Assembly (NCBI GenBank): GCA_038893495.1
Contig: JAWARJ010000001.1
Span: 1,911,824-1,975,823 of the forward strand
Reading direction: 5' to 3'
Source: Thermoproteus sp.
GTDB taxonomy: Archaea > Thermoproteota > Thermoprotei > Thermoproteales > Thermoproteaceae
Length of the DNA: 64,000 bases
Both the position numbers and the translations under genes were made by a program. Of the stretch, positions 45,644-54,230 are shown in pieces; positions within the stretch are counted from its first letter, which is position 1, and every line of letters starts with the position of its first letter. The notes beneath the pieces were generated by a model, which was not told where the DNA came from, made no database searches, and saw nothing but the letters and a program-made list of their open reading frames with translations.

Positions 45644-46078
45644 GTGCCTAATGACGTTAAGGTGAAGTACAGGATCTGGGTCGAGTGGAACGGCAACCAG
45701 ATCATAGGGCCGGGGATATACGATATATTGAAGGCCATCGACGAGACGGGCTCTATAGCTTCTGCCGCTAGGAAGCTTGGCTTTTCATATAAATTTATCT
45801 GGACATACCTAAAGAAATTAGAAGATATACTGCAAGTTCCTTTAGTCCAATCTAAGAGGGGTGGGCGCGAGAGGGGGAAGACCGAGCTGACAGAGATAGG
45901 GCAACTACTACTGAAACACTACGAAGAGCTGAGCGCCGAGATCAACAGGTTAATCCCCACCTGGGAGGCCAAATTCCAGGAGGTGGTGAATTCTTTAGAT
46001 AGATACAGGGCGGAGGTCGGCTCAGAGGGGAGCGAGGAAGGTGAGGAGGAACTTCCGTTCTACAGCGAGGAGGAATAA
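45644..46078 (+). CDS. ModE-like winged-helix regulator without molybdate-binding domain
   Basis: A 144-residue protein with the LysR/ModE-type winged helix: L-K-A-I-D-E-T-G-S-I-A-S-A-A-R-K-L-G (31-48) followed by Y-K-F-I-W-T-Y-L-K-K and R-G-G-R-E-R-G wing. The C-terminal third is acidic (many Glu) and there is no MOP domain, so metal sensing would need a partner. Between divergent moaC and convergent moaA it is the likely regulator of molybdopterin genes. The start is a GTG (45644). Its 3' end overlaps moaA by 19 nt. Confidence 0.82.
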   Translation: MPNDVKVKYRIWVEWNGNQIIGPGIYDILKAIDETGSIASAARKLGFSYKFIWTYLKKLEDILQVPLVQSKRGGRERGKTELTEIGQLLLKHYEELSAEINRLIPTWEAKFQEVVNSLDRYRAEVGSEGSEEGEEELPFYSEEE

Positions 46079-46998
46079 TGCACCTTAAATGTGGGCTCTC
46101 TGGCATAAACTACGCGCGCTACTATGTCGTATATCTTTTCGGCGTTTCTCTCCTTGATGGGGCCGTAGAGGTCCGCCGTAGCCTCTTTATATAGGCAAGG
46201 CTTAAGCTTACCGTCGCTTGTGAGCCTCATTGTGGTGCATCCAGCGCAGAAGTAGGGGTTGTTCCAATTCTTCACGATTTCTATGTTCACGCCGGCTAGA
46301 TTCAAGATGGGCCTGTTGTGTAGGTCCTTCCTAGTATAAACGGGCCTGGCGCCCATGCTCTCCAACATCTGAACCACGTCGTCTATTGGCGCATATAGGT
46401 CCCCGAACGCCTTAACTCCAAGGCCGACAGGCATGAGCTCTATCAATTGCACCGAGGCCCCCACCGCCGACGCGAACTTAAGTATTGACTTCAAGGAGCT
46501 CTTGTCGTCGTTTATGTCCTTCAGGACGACCACGTTTAATTTCACCTTCATGCCCGTCTTAGACGCGGCAATTATCCCGTCGACCACCTTGAAAAACCAG
46601 CCTTTAGGCACGCCGGTCACCTTAGAGAACTTAGCCGGGTCTGTCGAATGTAGGGATACATTTATCCTCCGGAGGCCCGCCTCGGCGAGCTCTACTGCCA
46701 TCTCGGCGAGCCTGAAGCCGTTAGTGGTCATCGAAATATCGACGCCGCTTCTGTTCATTTTCCTCACGATATCCACTACGTCGCTCCTCAGAAGGGGCTC
46801 GCCCCCTGTGATTTTGTAGTCCCGCACTCCCATCTTGGACAAAACATCTACGAGGAACCCGTAATCGTCGGCATCGAGGCGCCTCCCAATTCCTCTTTGT
46901 TGCCCTTCAAAATGGCAAAAAATACAGGAGAAGTTACAGACGTCATTTACGACGACTCTCAACTTGAGGAAAGGCCTCCCGAATTTGTCGAACAGCAC
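46060..46998 (-). CDS. moaA: GTP 3',8-cyclase (molybdopterin biosynthesis MoaA)
   Basis: A 312-residue radical-SAM enzyme making 3',8-cyclo-GTP, the substrate of MoaC. The SAM-cluster motif C-N-F-S-C-I-F-C is at residues 21-28, with T-G-G-E-P-L-L-R at about 67-74 and the second cluster ligands C-A-G-C-T-T-M-R-L and P-C-L-Y in the C-terminus. The terminal double glycine of some MoaA is replaced. It faces the ModE-like gene with a 19-nt overlap. Confidence 0.93.
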   Translation of the reverse strand: MLFDKFGRPFLKLRVVVNDVCNFSCIFCHFEGQQRGIGRRLDADDYGFLVDVLSKMGVRDYKITGGEPLLRSDVVDIVRKMNRSGVDISMTTNGFRLAEMAVELAEAGLRRINVSLHSTDPAKFSKVTGVPKGWFFKVVDGIIAASKTGMKVKLNVVVLKDINDDKSSLKSILKFASAVGASVQLIELMPVGLGVKAFGDLYAPIDDVVQMLESMGARPVYTRKDLHNRPILNLAGVNIEIVKNWNNPYFCAGCTTMRLTSDGKLKPCLYKEATADLYGPIKERNAEKIYDIVARVVYAREPTFKVHYSSSL

Positions 46999-47068
46999 TA
47001 GAAATTAACGATCTGCATTTTTATGTAGACGTGTAGTATACGTATACTTTAAAGGTGGAGTACTTCAG

Positions 47069-48577
47069 TTGGCTGGAATGTTCCTTTCGGCGATACCTCT
47101 GGCCTATCAAGCCAGGAAGCTTCTATCAAAAAACTTAATTATATATATAATTTTAATTCTATTAATGATAATTCAATCTTTTCTACTAAAAAATAATATA
47201 GTTAACTCACTATATATGGTATTATTATCTATTTTATATATACGAAGCATTATAGGCAGATACGGCGTAATGTTACGCGTAGTCCTCTACGGGGTTATTG
47301 TCGGGCTGATTATAGTCGATTCGAATTTATTCTTGACAGAAATTTATAATATATACAACATTATAATTGATTCTGTTATAGTATTTCTTACAATTGTTCT
47401 ATTTGAATTATATGAATATACATATTATAAATTAGATAAAATAAAGGACATTGCGGTGCCTGCATTGTTGTCGATATTGTTACAGGGGCCTTATATGTTC
47501 GCCCTACCTATACTTCAAGGCTTAATTTTCGCTGTATTTAATCTGCCAATTCAACTCTATGGCCCTCTGACATTTCTTATATATTTGTTGAATTATTATG
47601 TATTAATAAAAATTTTTAACATAAATATTAATATATTATTTGTTTTTATAAATATATTTTTATTTTTGATGAGTTTCTTTTTATTTAATAGGAGAGTGTC
47701 CTATAGAGCCGCAACGCCGCCTATAGGCTGGCTGAACTCGTGGCTCGGCGGCAAGTACTATGTGGAGGATGTGGTGGGCGTTGGGGGATTTAGCTACGTC
47801 CTGAAGGTGGCTTCAGGTAAGCAGAAATTTGCCGCTAAGGTCTTGAGGTACGTCGACGATAGGGGGGTTCCTCTGGCGTCAAGTTGGGATGTCATCAAGA
47901 TTTTTGGACAGGAGATGAATAGATATCTGGAGGTCCTGTCTGAATATGTCGTCAGAGCCTACGAGGTGTCTATACCGTCAGCCGAATATAGGTCGATAGA
48001 CGATTATATGAAGAACCCGCCGTATATGATACTGGAATATATGGAGGGAGGATCCCTTAGGGAATATTTAGTGGAGCGGAAAACCCTTTCTATAGATGAA
48101 TTTATAAGGATATTTATACAGATAGTAAGAGGTATAAACGATATTCATCGGAACAATTTAGTTCATTTAGATATAAAGCCAGAAAATATTATGTTTAAGG
48201 ATAGGGAGAGAACTAGGGTGAAGATCGGTGATTTGGGCATAGCGAAGTTGGCTGTGGGGAAGGCGGTAGCCGCGTCGTACTTATCGCCCGCATATGCGGC
48301 CCCCGAGGTCTTTCGTAGCCAGATGGGCTCTAAGGCCTCAGACATATATTCGTTGGGTTGCGTCATGTATGAAAGCCTTACTGGGATAAATCCGCAGTCG
48401 TTTGTGCTTAATGGGTACGAGATTCCTCCGCCTGATAGATATAGGCCAGAGATCCCGCCGTGGCTTTCAGCGCTAATAATGTCGACTTTGTCTCAAAAGC
48501 CCGAGGCCAGACCCACTGCTGAGCAGATCTTGGCTGTTTTAGAGAATTACTTAAATAATACGGACGCCGTGAGGTAA
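47069..48577 (+). CDS. Polytopic membrane Ser/Thr protein kinase
   Basis: About 502 residues. Residues 1 to about 210 contain about seven hydrophobic helices; residues about 225-495 form a eukaryotic-like kinase domain with G-V-G-G-F-S-Y-V (about 237), A-A-K-V-L (ATP Lys), H-L-D-I-K-P-E-N (about 365, catalytic Asp), G-D-L-G (Mg loop, D-L-G for D-F-G) and A-A-P-E. All catalytic residues are present, so it should be active, with the kinase inside the cell. The start may be the TTG at 47069, preceded by a G-G-T-G-G-A-G element, or the ATG at 47078. The membrane half is strikingly A/T-rich. The FHA gene follows immediately. Confidence 0.88.
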   Translation: MAGMFLSAIPLAYQARKLLSKNLIIYIILILLMIIQSFLLKNNIVNSLYMVLLSILYIRSIIGRYGVMLRVVLYGVIVGLIIVDSNLFLTEIYNIYNIIIDSVIVFLTIVLFELYEYTYYKLDKIKDIAVPALLSILLQGPYMFALPILQGLIFAVFNLPIQLYGPLTFLIYLLNYYVLIKIFNININILFVFINIFLFLMSFFLFNRRVSYRAATPPIGWLNSWLGGKYYVEDVVGVGGFSYVLKVASGKQKFAAKVLRYVDDRGVPLASSWDVIKIFGQEMNRYLEVLSEYVVRAYEVSIPSAEYRSIDDYMKNPPYMILEYMEGGSLREYLVERKTLSIDEFIRIFIQIVRGINDIHRNNLVHLDIKPENIMFKDRERTRVKIGDLGIAKLAVGKAVAASYLSPAYAAPEVFRSQMGSKASDIYSLGCVMYESLTGINPQSFVLNGYEIPPPDRYRPEIPPWLSALIMSTLSQKPEARPTAEQILAVLENYLNNTDAVR

Positions 48578-49036
48578 ATGCCTTGGCGATGTCCGATATG
48601 CGGCACCGAGAATCCTGACGAGGTCGATGTCTGTAGGATCTGCGGCGCGTATAGGCCTACTGCCAATACGGTGAGCGCGTCGGACTGGAGGGGCGCTAGG
48701 ATATTGCCCCCATATAAGCGCCTAATTGTGGAGATCTTAGATTCGTCGGTCAAAAGCTTAGTTGGGCTCTCCAGACAGATAGATCTGACTGCAACTGGCA
48801 ATATCATAACTATCGGGCGCGCCCTAGACAACCACTTAGTGATTCCCGACCCTACAGTCTCTAGGAGACATTTGAGGATAATTGTCTCTTCCGACGGCTT
48901 GGTGATAGAGGACTTGGGGAGCACCAACGGCACATATCTACTTCCTGAAGGCAAGAAGATAAACACGGCTAAAGTGGGCGAAGAGGCCTCAATAAAGATA
49001 GGTAATTCTGTTATAAAACTGTCATTAAGGAAATAG
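48578..49036 (+). CDS. Zinc-ribbon/FHA-domain protein
   Basis: A 152-residue protein. Residues 5-25 form a double-C-x-x-C ribbon (C-P-I-C-G, C-R-I-C-G); residues about 70-150 form a forkhead-associated phosphothreonine-binding domain with I-G-R-A, S-R-R-H and S-T-N-G-T in order. It begins with no gap after the kinase stop, so kinase and FHA protein are almost certainly one operon and a phosphorylation-dependent partner pair. Confidence 0.9.
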   Translation: MPWRCPICGTENPDEVDVCRICGAYRPTANTVSASDWRGARILPPYKRLIVEILDSSVKSLVGLSRQIDLTATGNIITIGRALDNHLVIPDPTVSRRHLRIIVSSDGLVIEDLGSTNGTYLLPEGKKINTAKVGEEASIKIGNSVIKLSLRK

Positions 49037-49038
49037 CG

Positions 49039-49914
49039 CTATATCAGCTCTAAAGTCCTGGCGAGGGGCCTCGCCCCGTCTTCTTCTATTAGGAAGGTGT
49101 CCTCAAATTGCGCCACGAAGCCCCTGCCTTCCTCCACGAGGACCTCGTAGCCGTAGAGAACTCCCTCGGACAAGCCCTCCCTATAGAAGTCTTCGGGTAT
49201 TTGGTCGAACCATCTGGGCGAGAACGGCAGATTATTCGAATAATTATATATAATATCTATGTATTTTTGATATTTTTTAGATTTTCTTTTCATTAACCTA
49301 AATATTGTAATAATATTATTATCTATAACAAACCCTTTACCATTTGTAGCAAAAGGCTCTACGGCATAGACGTCGTGGACCTTAAAGGCTTGAGAGGCGG
49401 ACTTATCGCTATAGTTGGGCACTACATCTCCTGCATGTAAATTATAGCGCTCTATTCTGTGTCCGGTTAAGTTGTAAATAGGCTTATATCCAGCCTCCTT
49501 TATGCTGGCCTCTATGGCCCCTCCTACCTGCCAGGCCTTAACTCCAGGTTTTATCATATCTTGGGCGCTCTTCAAGGCCTTGTAGGCCGCCTTAACTAGC
49601 CCGTCGTACGCGTTGGTGCCTAGGGCTACAGTAACGGCAGCATCTACTATATATCCATCCCTATGGGCTCCTATATCTATTTTCACCACAGAATTTTTCG
49701 GAATTTTCTTTTCGTCGGCCTTCACGGCGGTGTAATGTGCGGCGACTTCGTTAATGCCTATATTGACTGGAAACGCCGGCCTTGCGCCTTGCGCTATTAT
49801 GAATTGTTCTATCTTCTCACAGAGCTCCAACACGGGCATGTCTGGGTGGATCATATCGAGGGCGTAGTTGAGCGCTTTATGGACTATGTCGCCGACTGTC
49901 ACCAACTCATTCAT
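49039..49914 (-). CDS. map: Methionine aminopeptidase, type II
   Basis: Predicted 291-residue enzyme removing N-terminal Met. Metal ligands are visible in K-I-D-I-G-A-H (Asp), V-D-A-A-V-T-V (Asp), G-H-R-I-E-R-Y (His), V-E-P-F-A-T (Glu) and Q-F-E-D-T (Glu). The archaeal type II insertion is present but short. I start at the ATG 49914, about 26 nt after a C-T-T-A-T-A-T-A-T box; the in-frame ATG at 49938 lies inside that box. An A/T-rich in-frame patch spans 49230-49340. Confidence 0.93.
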   Translation of the reverse strand: MNELVTVGDIVHKALNYALDMIHPDMPVLELCEKIEQFIIAQGARPAFPVNIGINEVAAHYTAVKADEKKIPKNSVVKIDIGAHRDGYIVDAAVTVALGTNAYDGLVKAAYKALKSAQDMIKPGVKAWQVGGAIEASIKEAGYKPIYNLTGHRIERYNLHAGDVVPNYSDKSASQAFKVHDVYAVEPFATNGKGFVIDNNIITIFRLMKRKSKKYQKYIDIIYNYSNNLPFSPRWFDQIPEDFYREGLSEGVLYGYEVLVEEGRGFVAQFEDTFLIEEDGARPLARTLELI

Positions 49915-50083
49915 GGAAAACGTCTTTACGATGAACATATATAAGATTTTATTCCATAATGTTAAAATTAAATATAATATTCTTATTGTTAATATTATAT
50001 TCTATATTTACAATTAAAAGAGATATTGCGGTTTTAGTCATAGGAACACAAATAATTTAAAGGATTAGAGCCAGAGGACTCAC

Positions 50084-51307
50084 ATGGGTGCCTTAACCAT
50101 AGTCTCCAAGTACATGATCGTAGCCCAGATCGAAGTAAATGGAGCTGTAGATAAATCCGACATAATCGGCGCCCTCTTCTCGCAGACGGAGGGCCTATTG
50201 GGCAAAGACATGGATTTAAGGGAGTTACAGATGATGGGGAGGATAGGCAGGATAGAAATCGACATACTCGAAAAAGACGGCCGTACGAAGGCTAGGATAA
50301 ACATTCCGTCAAACCTAGACCGCTACGAGACCGCGCTGGTCGCTGCGTTAATCGAAAGCGTGGAGAGGGTAGGGCCCTATCCTGCGACTGTTAAGATAAT
50401 AGAAGTTAGAGACTTAAGGGAGGAGAAACGGAATAGAATAATCGAGAGGGCTAAAGAGCTCGTGAAGATGTTGGAGGAGGAGATACTGCCCGACACAAAG
50501 GAGATCTTGGAGAAGTTAAAAGAGGATGTAGCCAAGGCCGAGATAATAGAATATGGGCCCGAGAAGCTTCCTGCAGGTCCCGATATAGATAAATCGGACA
50601 GTATAATTATAGTCGAAGGCCGCGCCGACGTCGTCAACTTGGTGAAACACGGCTATAGGAACGTGATAGCGATAGAAGGTATAAGTCAGGGGATTCCTCA
50701 GACCATTATAGAGTTGAGCAAAAAGAGGACCGTCACGGCCTTCGTCGATGGCGACAAGGGCGGCGAGCTGGTCCTCCGCGATCTGTTAAAGGTGGCGCAT
50801 GTGGACTATATAGCCAGGGCGCCTCCGGGCAAGGAGGTGGAACAACTAACGGCCAAGGAGATAGCGAGGGCCTTGAGGAACAAGATGTCGGTTGAGGAAT
50901 ATTTGGCTCAACAGAAGGCGCAAGAGCAAGCCCCGGCCCAACAGCCGCAACAACAAGCCCCGGCCGTAGAGACGCAACAACAGCCCCCGCAAGCCCGTTC
51001 GCCGTCTGGGCTTCCCGAGTTCCTGAAGGGCAAGATAGACGAAATGTTGGGGACTTTAGAGGCCGAGGTCTACGACGATAAGTGGGGACTTATTAAGAGG
51101 CTCGCCGTGAGGGAGTTGCCCGACTTCTTGGCGTCTAACGAGAGCAATATATATGCGATATTAATGGACGGCATAGCTACACAAAGGATAGTGGACCTAG
51201 CGGCCAAGAGGGGCGTAAAGTACATAATTGCCGCGAGGATAGGGCCTATCGCCAAGGCGCCGGAGGACATGTCGGTGATCTCTTTCGACGAGGTGAAGAC
51301 TAGTTAA
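50084..51307 (+). CDS. dnaG: DnaG-like primase (archaeal, exosome-associated)
   Basis: A 407-residue archaeal DnaG. Residues 1 to about 140 are the N-terminal domain (G-L-L-G-K-D-M-D-L-R-E-L), then the TOPRIM domain with I-I-V-E-G-R-A-D-V (about 174-182) and V-D-G-D-K-G-G (about 222-228). A Gln/Pro/Ala-rich linker (about 283-318) separates it from the C-terminal domain. In crenarchaea this protein is a subunit of the RNA exosome and has primase activity in vitro. Its 3' end overlaps polB by 8 nt. Confidence 0.93.
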   Translation: MGALTIVSKYMIVAQIEVNGAVDKSDIIGALFSQTEGLLGKDMDLRELQMMGRIGRIEIDILEKDGRTKARINIPSNLDRYETALVAALIESVERVGPYPATVKIIEVRDLREEKRNRIIERAKELVKMLEEEILPDTKEILEKLKEDVAKAEIIEYGPEKLPAGPDIDKSDSIIIVEGRADVVNLVKHGYRNVIAIEGISQGIPQTIIELSKKRTVTAFVDGDKGGELVLRDLLKVAHVDYIARAPPGKEVEQLTAKEIARALRNKMSVEEYLAQQKAQEQAPAQQPQQQAPAVETQQQPPQARSPSGLPEFLKGKIDEMLGTLEAEVYDDKWGLIKRLAVRELPDFLASNESNIYAILMDGIATQRIVDLAAKRGVKYIIAARIGPIAKAPEDMSVISFDEVKTS

Positions 51308-53654
51308 GGAAATCGAGTAGGCTTTTACCTCCTCTCCCGGTAAGCAAATCGGACTCCTTTACGCCGATGACTTCGGCGATTCTCAAAGCAGCGGGTACTA
51401 TTTGTTTCTCGATATAGTAGTCTATATCTATCTCTTTTATGTCCTCTACTAATATGTACGGCTTGGCCCTTAGGCTCAACTTTTCGCCGCCCTTAACTAT
51501 TACATACCCTATAGTGGTCCCTTTATGTACTTTAAATCCATGTTTCTCGAGGAGCCTTGCCGCATATACGTGAGGAGGTATGACTTTATATTCACCTAGT
51601 TCTTTGTCTAAAGTTTTCCATATTATTAAATCATCTATATCTATATTATATTTCTTTATTTTATCTATTATAGATTTTATATAATTAATTATTTTATTTC
51701 TAGCTTCATTTATATTTTGAGAATTTAGCACTTGCCCTATCACGTTAAGTTGTACCTCTTTTGCGAGTTCGCACCAGTCGCCCCTAACGACCTCAAAGCC
51801 TACAATATCTATCCTGCCGTCGTCTAGAAGGCCCGCGTAGCGCTTCTTAGATTCCGTAAATAAAATCTTTTTATATATTTTTTCTAATTTTATTTCAATA
51901 TTATATTTATTATCTACATATTCAATTATTTTATCTATATTTGGAGAATATTTGACGAAGAGGCTATCTGTATCGCCATATATTACATTCATGCCGATAC
52001 TCTTAGCGTAATTTATCACGTCCATCAAGATGTTCCTAGCGAAAGCCGTGACGGACTCGGCTACTTCGCGTTTATACCACCTAGCCCCCATCCAGCCCAT
52101 ATAGCCGTACATGGCGTTTGCCAGAACCTTCAAGGCCCTTTGTCTTTCATCCAACAGCTTATACTCAACGCTATTGGGGTCGAGGCCCGACATGGTTTTT
52201 TTAACCTCCCGCCTTAACCTCACGAGCGACGCCAATACTTGCGGTATGAAGCCCGTAGGCGCCTTTCTGAACCTATGGCCGACCTCGGGAGCCCTGTAGG
52301 CCCCCTCTGGCGGGTCGGGCTCGTCGGGCTCCAGATAGGTGTCTGGAGACAGGTTGTACTTCATCATTATGTTGGGGTACATCGATGTGAAGTCTAGCAC
52401 CGCCACGTCTTGATATATGCCGGGCCTCGGCTCCAACACGATGGCGCCTCTATAGGTCTCGTAGGGCCTCTCCTCCCTGTTTGGAGCTATCTCGCCCATA
52501 CGGTATGCATACCGCATGAGAAGCCACTCGACTCTGGCCCCTACAGACGCCGCGGCCACTTGGTCTAACGGCACGCCCGATACCGACGAGAGCTGTATTA
52601 AGTAGGGCAGGAGCTTTTCGCCAAGGCCGAAAGTCGATACGGCGTCCTCTATGGCGTATTTTATCAATAGGGGCCGTCTGGACGGATCGTCCCAGTACTC
52701 GTATATTCTGTGGCCAGGTATCAACGTCCGCTCGTCGCGCCTCATTACGCCGAAATATTCCGCGGCCCTATCTAGCGTCTTCACCTTGATCTCCTGTATC
52801 TCGTCGATAAGGTTGAAGAGGTCGACGTTGGCTCTGCCCAAGACGGACCAATGTCCGTATACGCTCTGTTGAGGGACGCCGCCTAATCTATCAACGCCCA
52901 GCGTTATGCCCAACCTTCTAGACCTCTCTACTAGATACGGCCAGTCGAAGCCGTTGGAGTTGTACCCCAATATTACATCGGGGTCGTATTCGTTTACATA
53001 ATTTATGAATTCGCGTATGGCGTTTCTGTCATCCTTGTCGTTGGCAGCAATGGCAGTAGTCTTACCGCTCGAATCTTTAAGCGATATGACTATAACCGGA
53101 TCTCTGGTGGGATCCGCCGTTCCGCGCTCGTTGTAGACCTCTATGTCGAATGCCAAAATCCTAAGATCCGGCAAGACGCCTGACTTCTCGGCTAGAGGTT
53201 CCGGAGGCCTTTTGGCTAAGTATTTCCTGTACTTACCGATTTTGCCCTCCTCGGAGACCTCTACGACGTGCCATGTGGACGGCGTGACGCCGGTATCTAT
53301 CATATATCTCATGTAGAACCTTATATCGGCCTCGTACACCTCGGTCCCTTTCAGCGACAACGCGGCCTCTCGAAGCCTCCTCACGTCTTCAGGGATTTTC
53401 GCGGTAACTCTAAATAAGGCTATGGGCCTCCCGAAATACTTCCTCTCCACAGCCTCTATCGACTCCACCGGCGCGGCCTTAATTAACACTTGTTTTAGGT
53501 TGGGCGAATCCGTACGTACGTAGAAATAGGGCTTGAAGCTCCTATCGATAACAACTACGCGCTCTCCCCCATCTGTTATTCCGAACATTCTGATCTCGGG
53601 GGTCCCTCCAACGACCGAATACGTTATGTCAAGCAGCCAGAACTTCAGCTCCAC
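51300..53654 (-). CDS. polB: Family B DNA polymerase (PolB3-like)
   Basis: A 784-residue replicative polymerase. The 3'-5' exonuclease motifs are F-D-I-E-V-Y (about 169-174), N-S-N-G-F-D and Y-A-I-E-D-A; polymerase motifs are D-F-T-S-M-Y-P-N-I (about 419), K-V-L-A-N-A-M-Y-G and Y-G-D-T-D-S-L (about 552-558). Length fits the crenarchaeal PolB3 group rather than the longer PolB1. The thumb portion (51590-51960) is written in A/T-rich codons with Ile/Lys/Asn enriched; it aligns to the normal thumb, so it is not an insertion. Confidence 0.94.
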   Translation of the reverse strand: MELKFWLLDITYSVVGGTPEIRMFGITDGGERVVVIDRSFKPYFYVRTDSPNLKQVLIKAAPVESIEAVERKYFGRPIALFRVTAKIPEDVRRLREAALSLKGTEVYEADIRFYMRYMIDTGVTPSTWHVVEVSEEGKIGKYRKYLAKRPPEPLAEKSGVLPDLRILAFDIEVYNERGTADPTRDPVIVISLKDSSGKTTAIAANDKDDRNAIREFINYVNEYDPDVILGYNSNGFDWPYLVERSRRLGITLGVDRLGGVPQQSVYGHWSVLGRANVDLFNLIDEIQEIKVKTLDRAAEYFGVMRRDERTLIPGHRIYEYWDDPSRRPLLIKYAIEDAVSTFGLGEKLLPYLIQLSSVSGVPLDQVAAASVGARVEWLLMRYAYRMGEIAPNREERPYETYRGAIVLEPRPGIYQDVAVLDFTSMYPNIMMKYNLSPDTYLEPDEPDPPEGAYRAPEVGHRFRKAPTGFIPQVLASLVRLRREVKKTMSGLDPNSVEYKLLDERQRALKVLANAMYGYMGWMGARWYKREVAESVTAFARNILMDVINYAKSIGMNVIYGDTDSLFVKYSPNIDKIIEYVDNKYNIEIKLEKIYKKILFTESKKRYAGLLDDGRIDIVGFEVVRGDWCELAKEVQLNVIGQVLNSQNINEARNKIINYIKSIIDKIKKYNIDIDDLIIWKTLDKELGEYKVIPPHVYAARLLEKHGFKVHKGTTIGYVIVKGGEKLSLRAKPYILVEDIKEIDIDYYIEKQIVPAALRIAEVIGVKESDLLTGRGGKSLLDFLN

Positions 53655-53680
53655 ATATTTAATACTGCATCTTTTTATCT

Positions 53681-53809
53681 ATGCGGCCCCTCTTTAAATG
53701 CCTAGAGGACTTTGCCAAGATGTACGCCCCCGGATCTCTGGCTCGAAGCATTTTAGAGTGGCAGATAAAGGAGATCGAACGTAAGGACGTCAGAGGGGAA
53801 AATCCTTAA
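53681..53809 (+). CDS. Small open reading frame, 42 residues
   Basis: ATG at 53681 to TAA at 53807-53809. An A/T-rich element (about 53655-53665) sits about 20-25 nt upstream, the normal leaderless promoter spacing. The predicted peptide is helical, with two amphipathic stretches (C-L-E-D-F-A-K-M and W-Q-I-K-E-I-E-R-K-D), and uses codons like its neighbours. Divergent from polB and 23 nt upstream of SmAP1, which has its own box. Not recognised; it could be a polymerase-associated peptide, but it may be a chance frame. Confidence 0.4.
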   Translation: MRPLFKCLEDFAKMYAPGSLARSILEWQIKEIERKDVRGENP

Positions 53810-53832
53810 ATATCCGGGGCAAGGCGGACGTT

Positions 53833-54072
53833 ATGTCCAGCGATATGTCAAAATGCCTAGCGACTCTAGGCGCGACACTTCAAGACTCCATAGGGAAGAG
53901 AGTACTCGTCAAGTTGAGAGATGGGTATGAGATAAGGGGCATCTTGAAGTCCTTCGATCAACATGTGAACTTGCTCCTAGAAGACGCGGAGGAGGTGATA
54001 GACAACAACATCTTAAAGAGGGGCACGATGGTCGTTAGAGGCGAAAACGTCCTCTTCGTGTCTCCAACATGA
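53833..54072 (+). CDS. Sm-like archaeal protein SmAP1
   Basis: A 79-residue Lsm protein with Sm1 ([23 protein letters not shown] in part; key residues D, G and N-L-L-L) and Sm2 (V-R-G-E-N-V) motifs. It forms a ring that binds U-rich RNA. The stop overlaps the eL37 start as ATGA, an arrangement conserved in archaea. A TATA-like box (53804-53812) is about 22 nt before the ATG. Confidence 0.93.
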   Translation: MSSDMSKCLATLGATLQDSIGKRVLVKLRDGYEIRGILKSFDQHVNLLLEDAEEVIDNNILKRGTMVVRGENVLFVSPT

Positions 54073-54230
54073 AGGGCACGCCCTCGATGGGGAAACACAG
54101 CAGGGGGAAGAGCCATATACGTTGTCCTAGATGCGGCCGGCACTCCTATAATGTCGCCAAGGGGTATTGTGCCAGTTGCGGCTGGGGCCGCTCCAAGCGC
54201 CTAAGGAGATATAATTGGGCTAAAAGCTAG
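54069..54230 (+). CDS. rpl37e: Large ribosomal subunit protein eL37
   Basis: A 53-residue zinc-binding ribosomal protein. M-K-G-T-P-S-M-G-K at the start, C-P-R-C-G and C-A-S-C-G zinc ligands, then [11 protein letters not shown] are the eL37 signature. The ATG overlaps the SmAP1 stop (ATGA); its stop overlaps the convergent aCPSF1 gene by 4 nt. Both proteins would be made from one transcript. Confidence 0.95.
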   Translation: MKGTPSMGKHSRGKSHIRCPRCGRHSYNVAKGYCASCGWGRSKRLRRYNWAKS

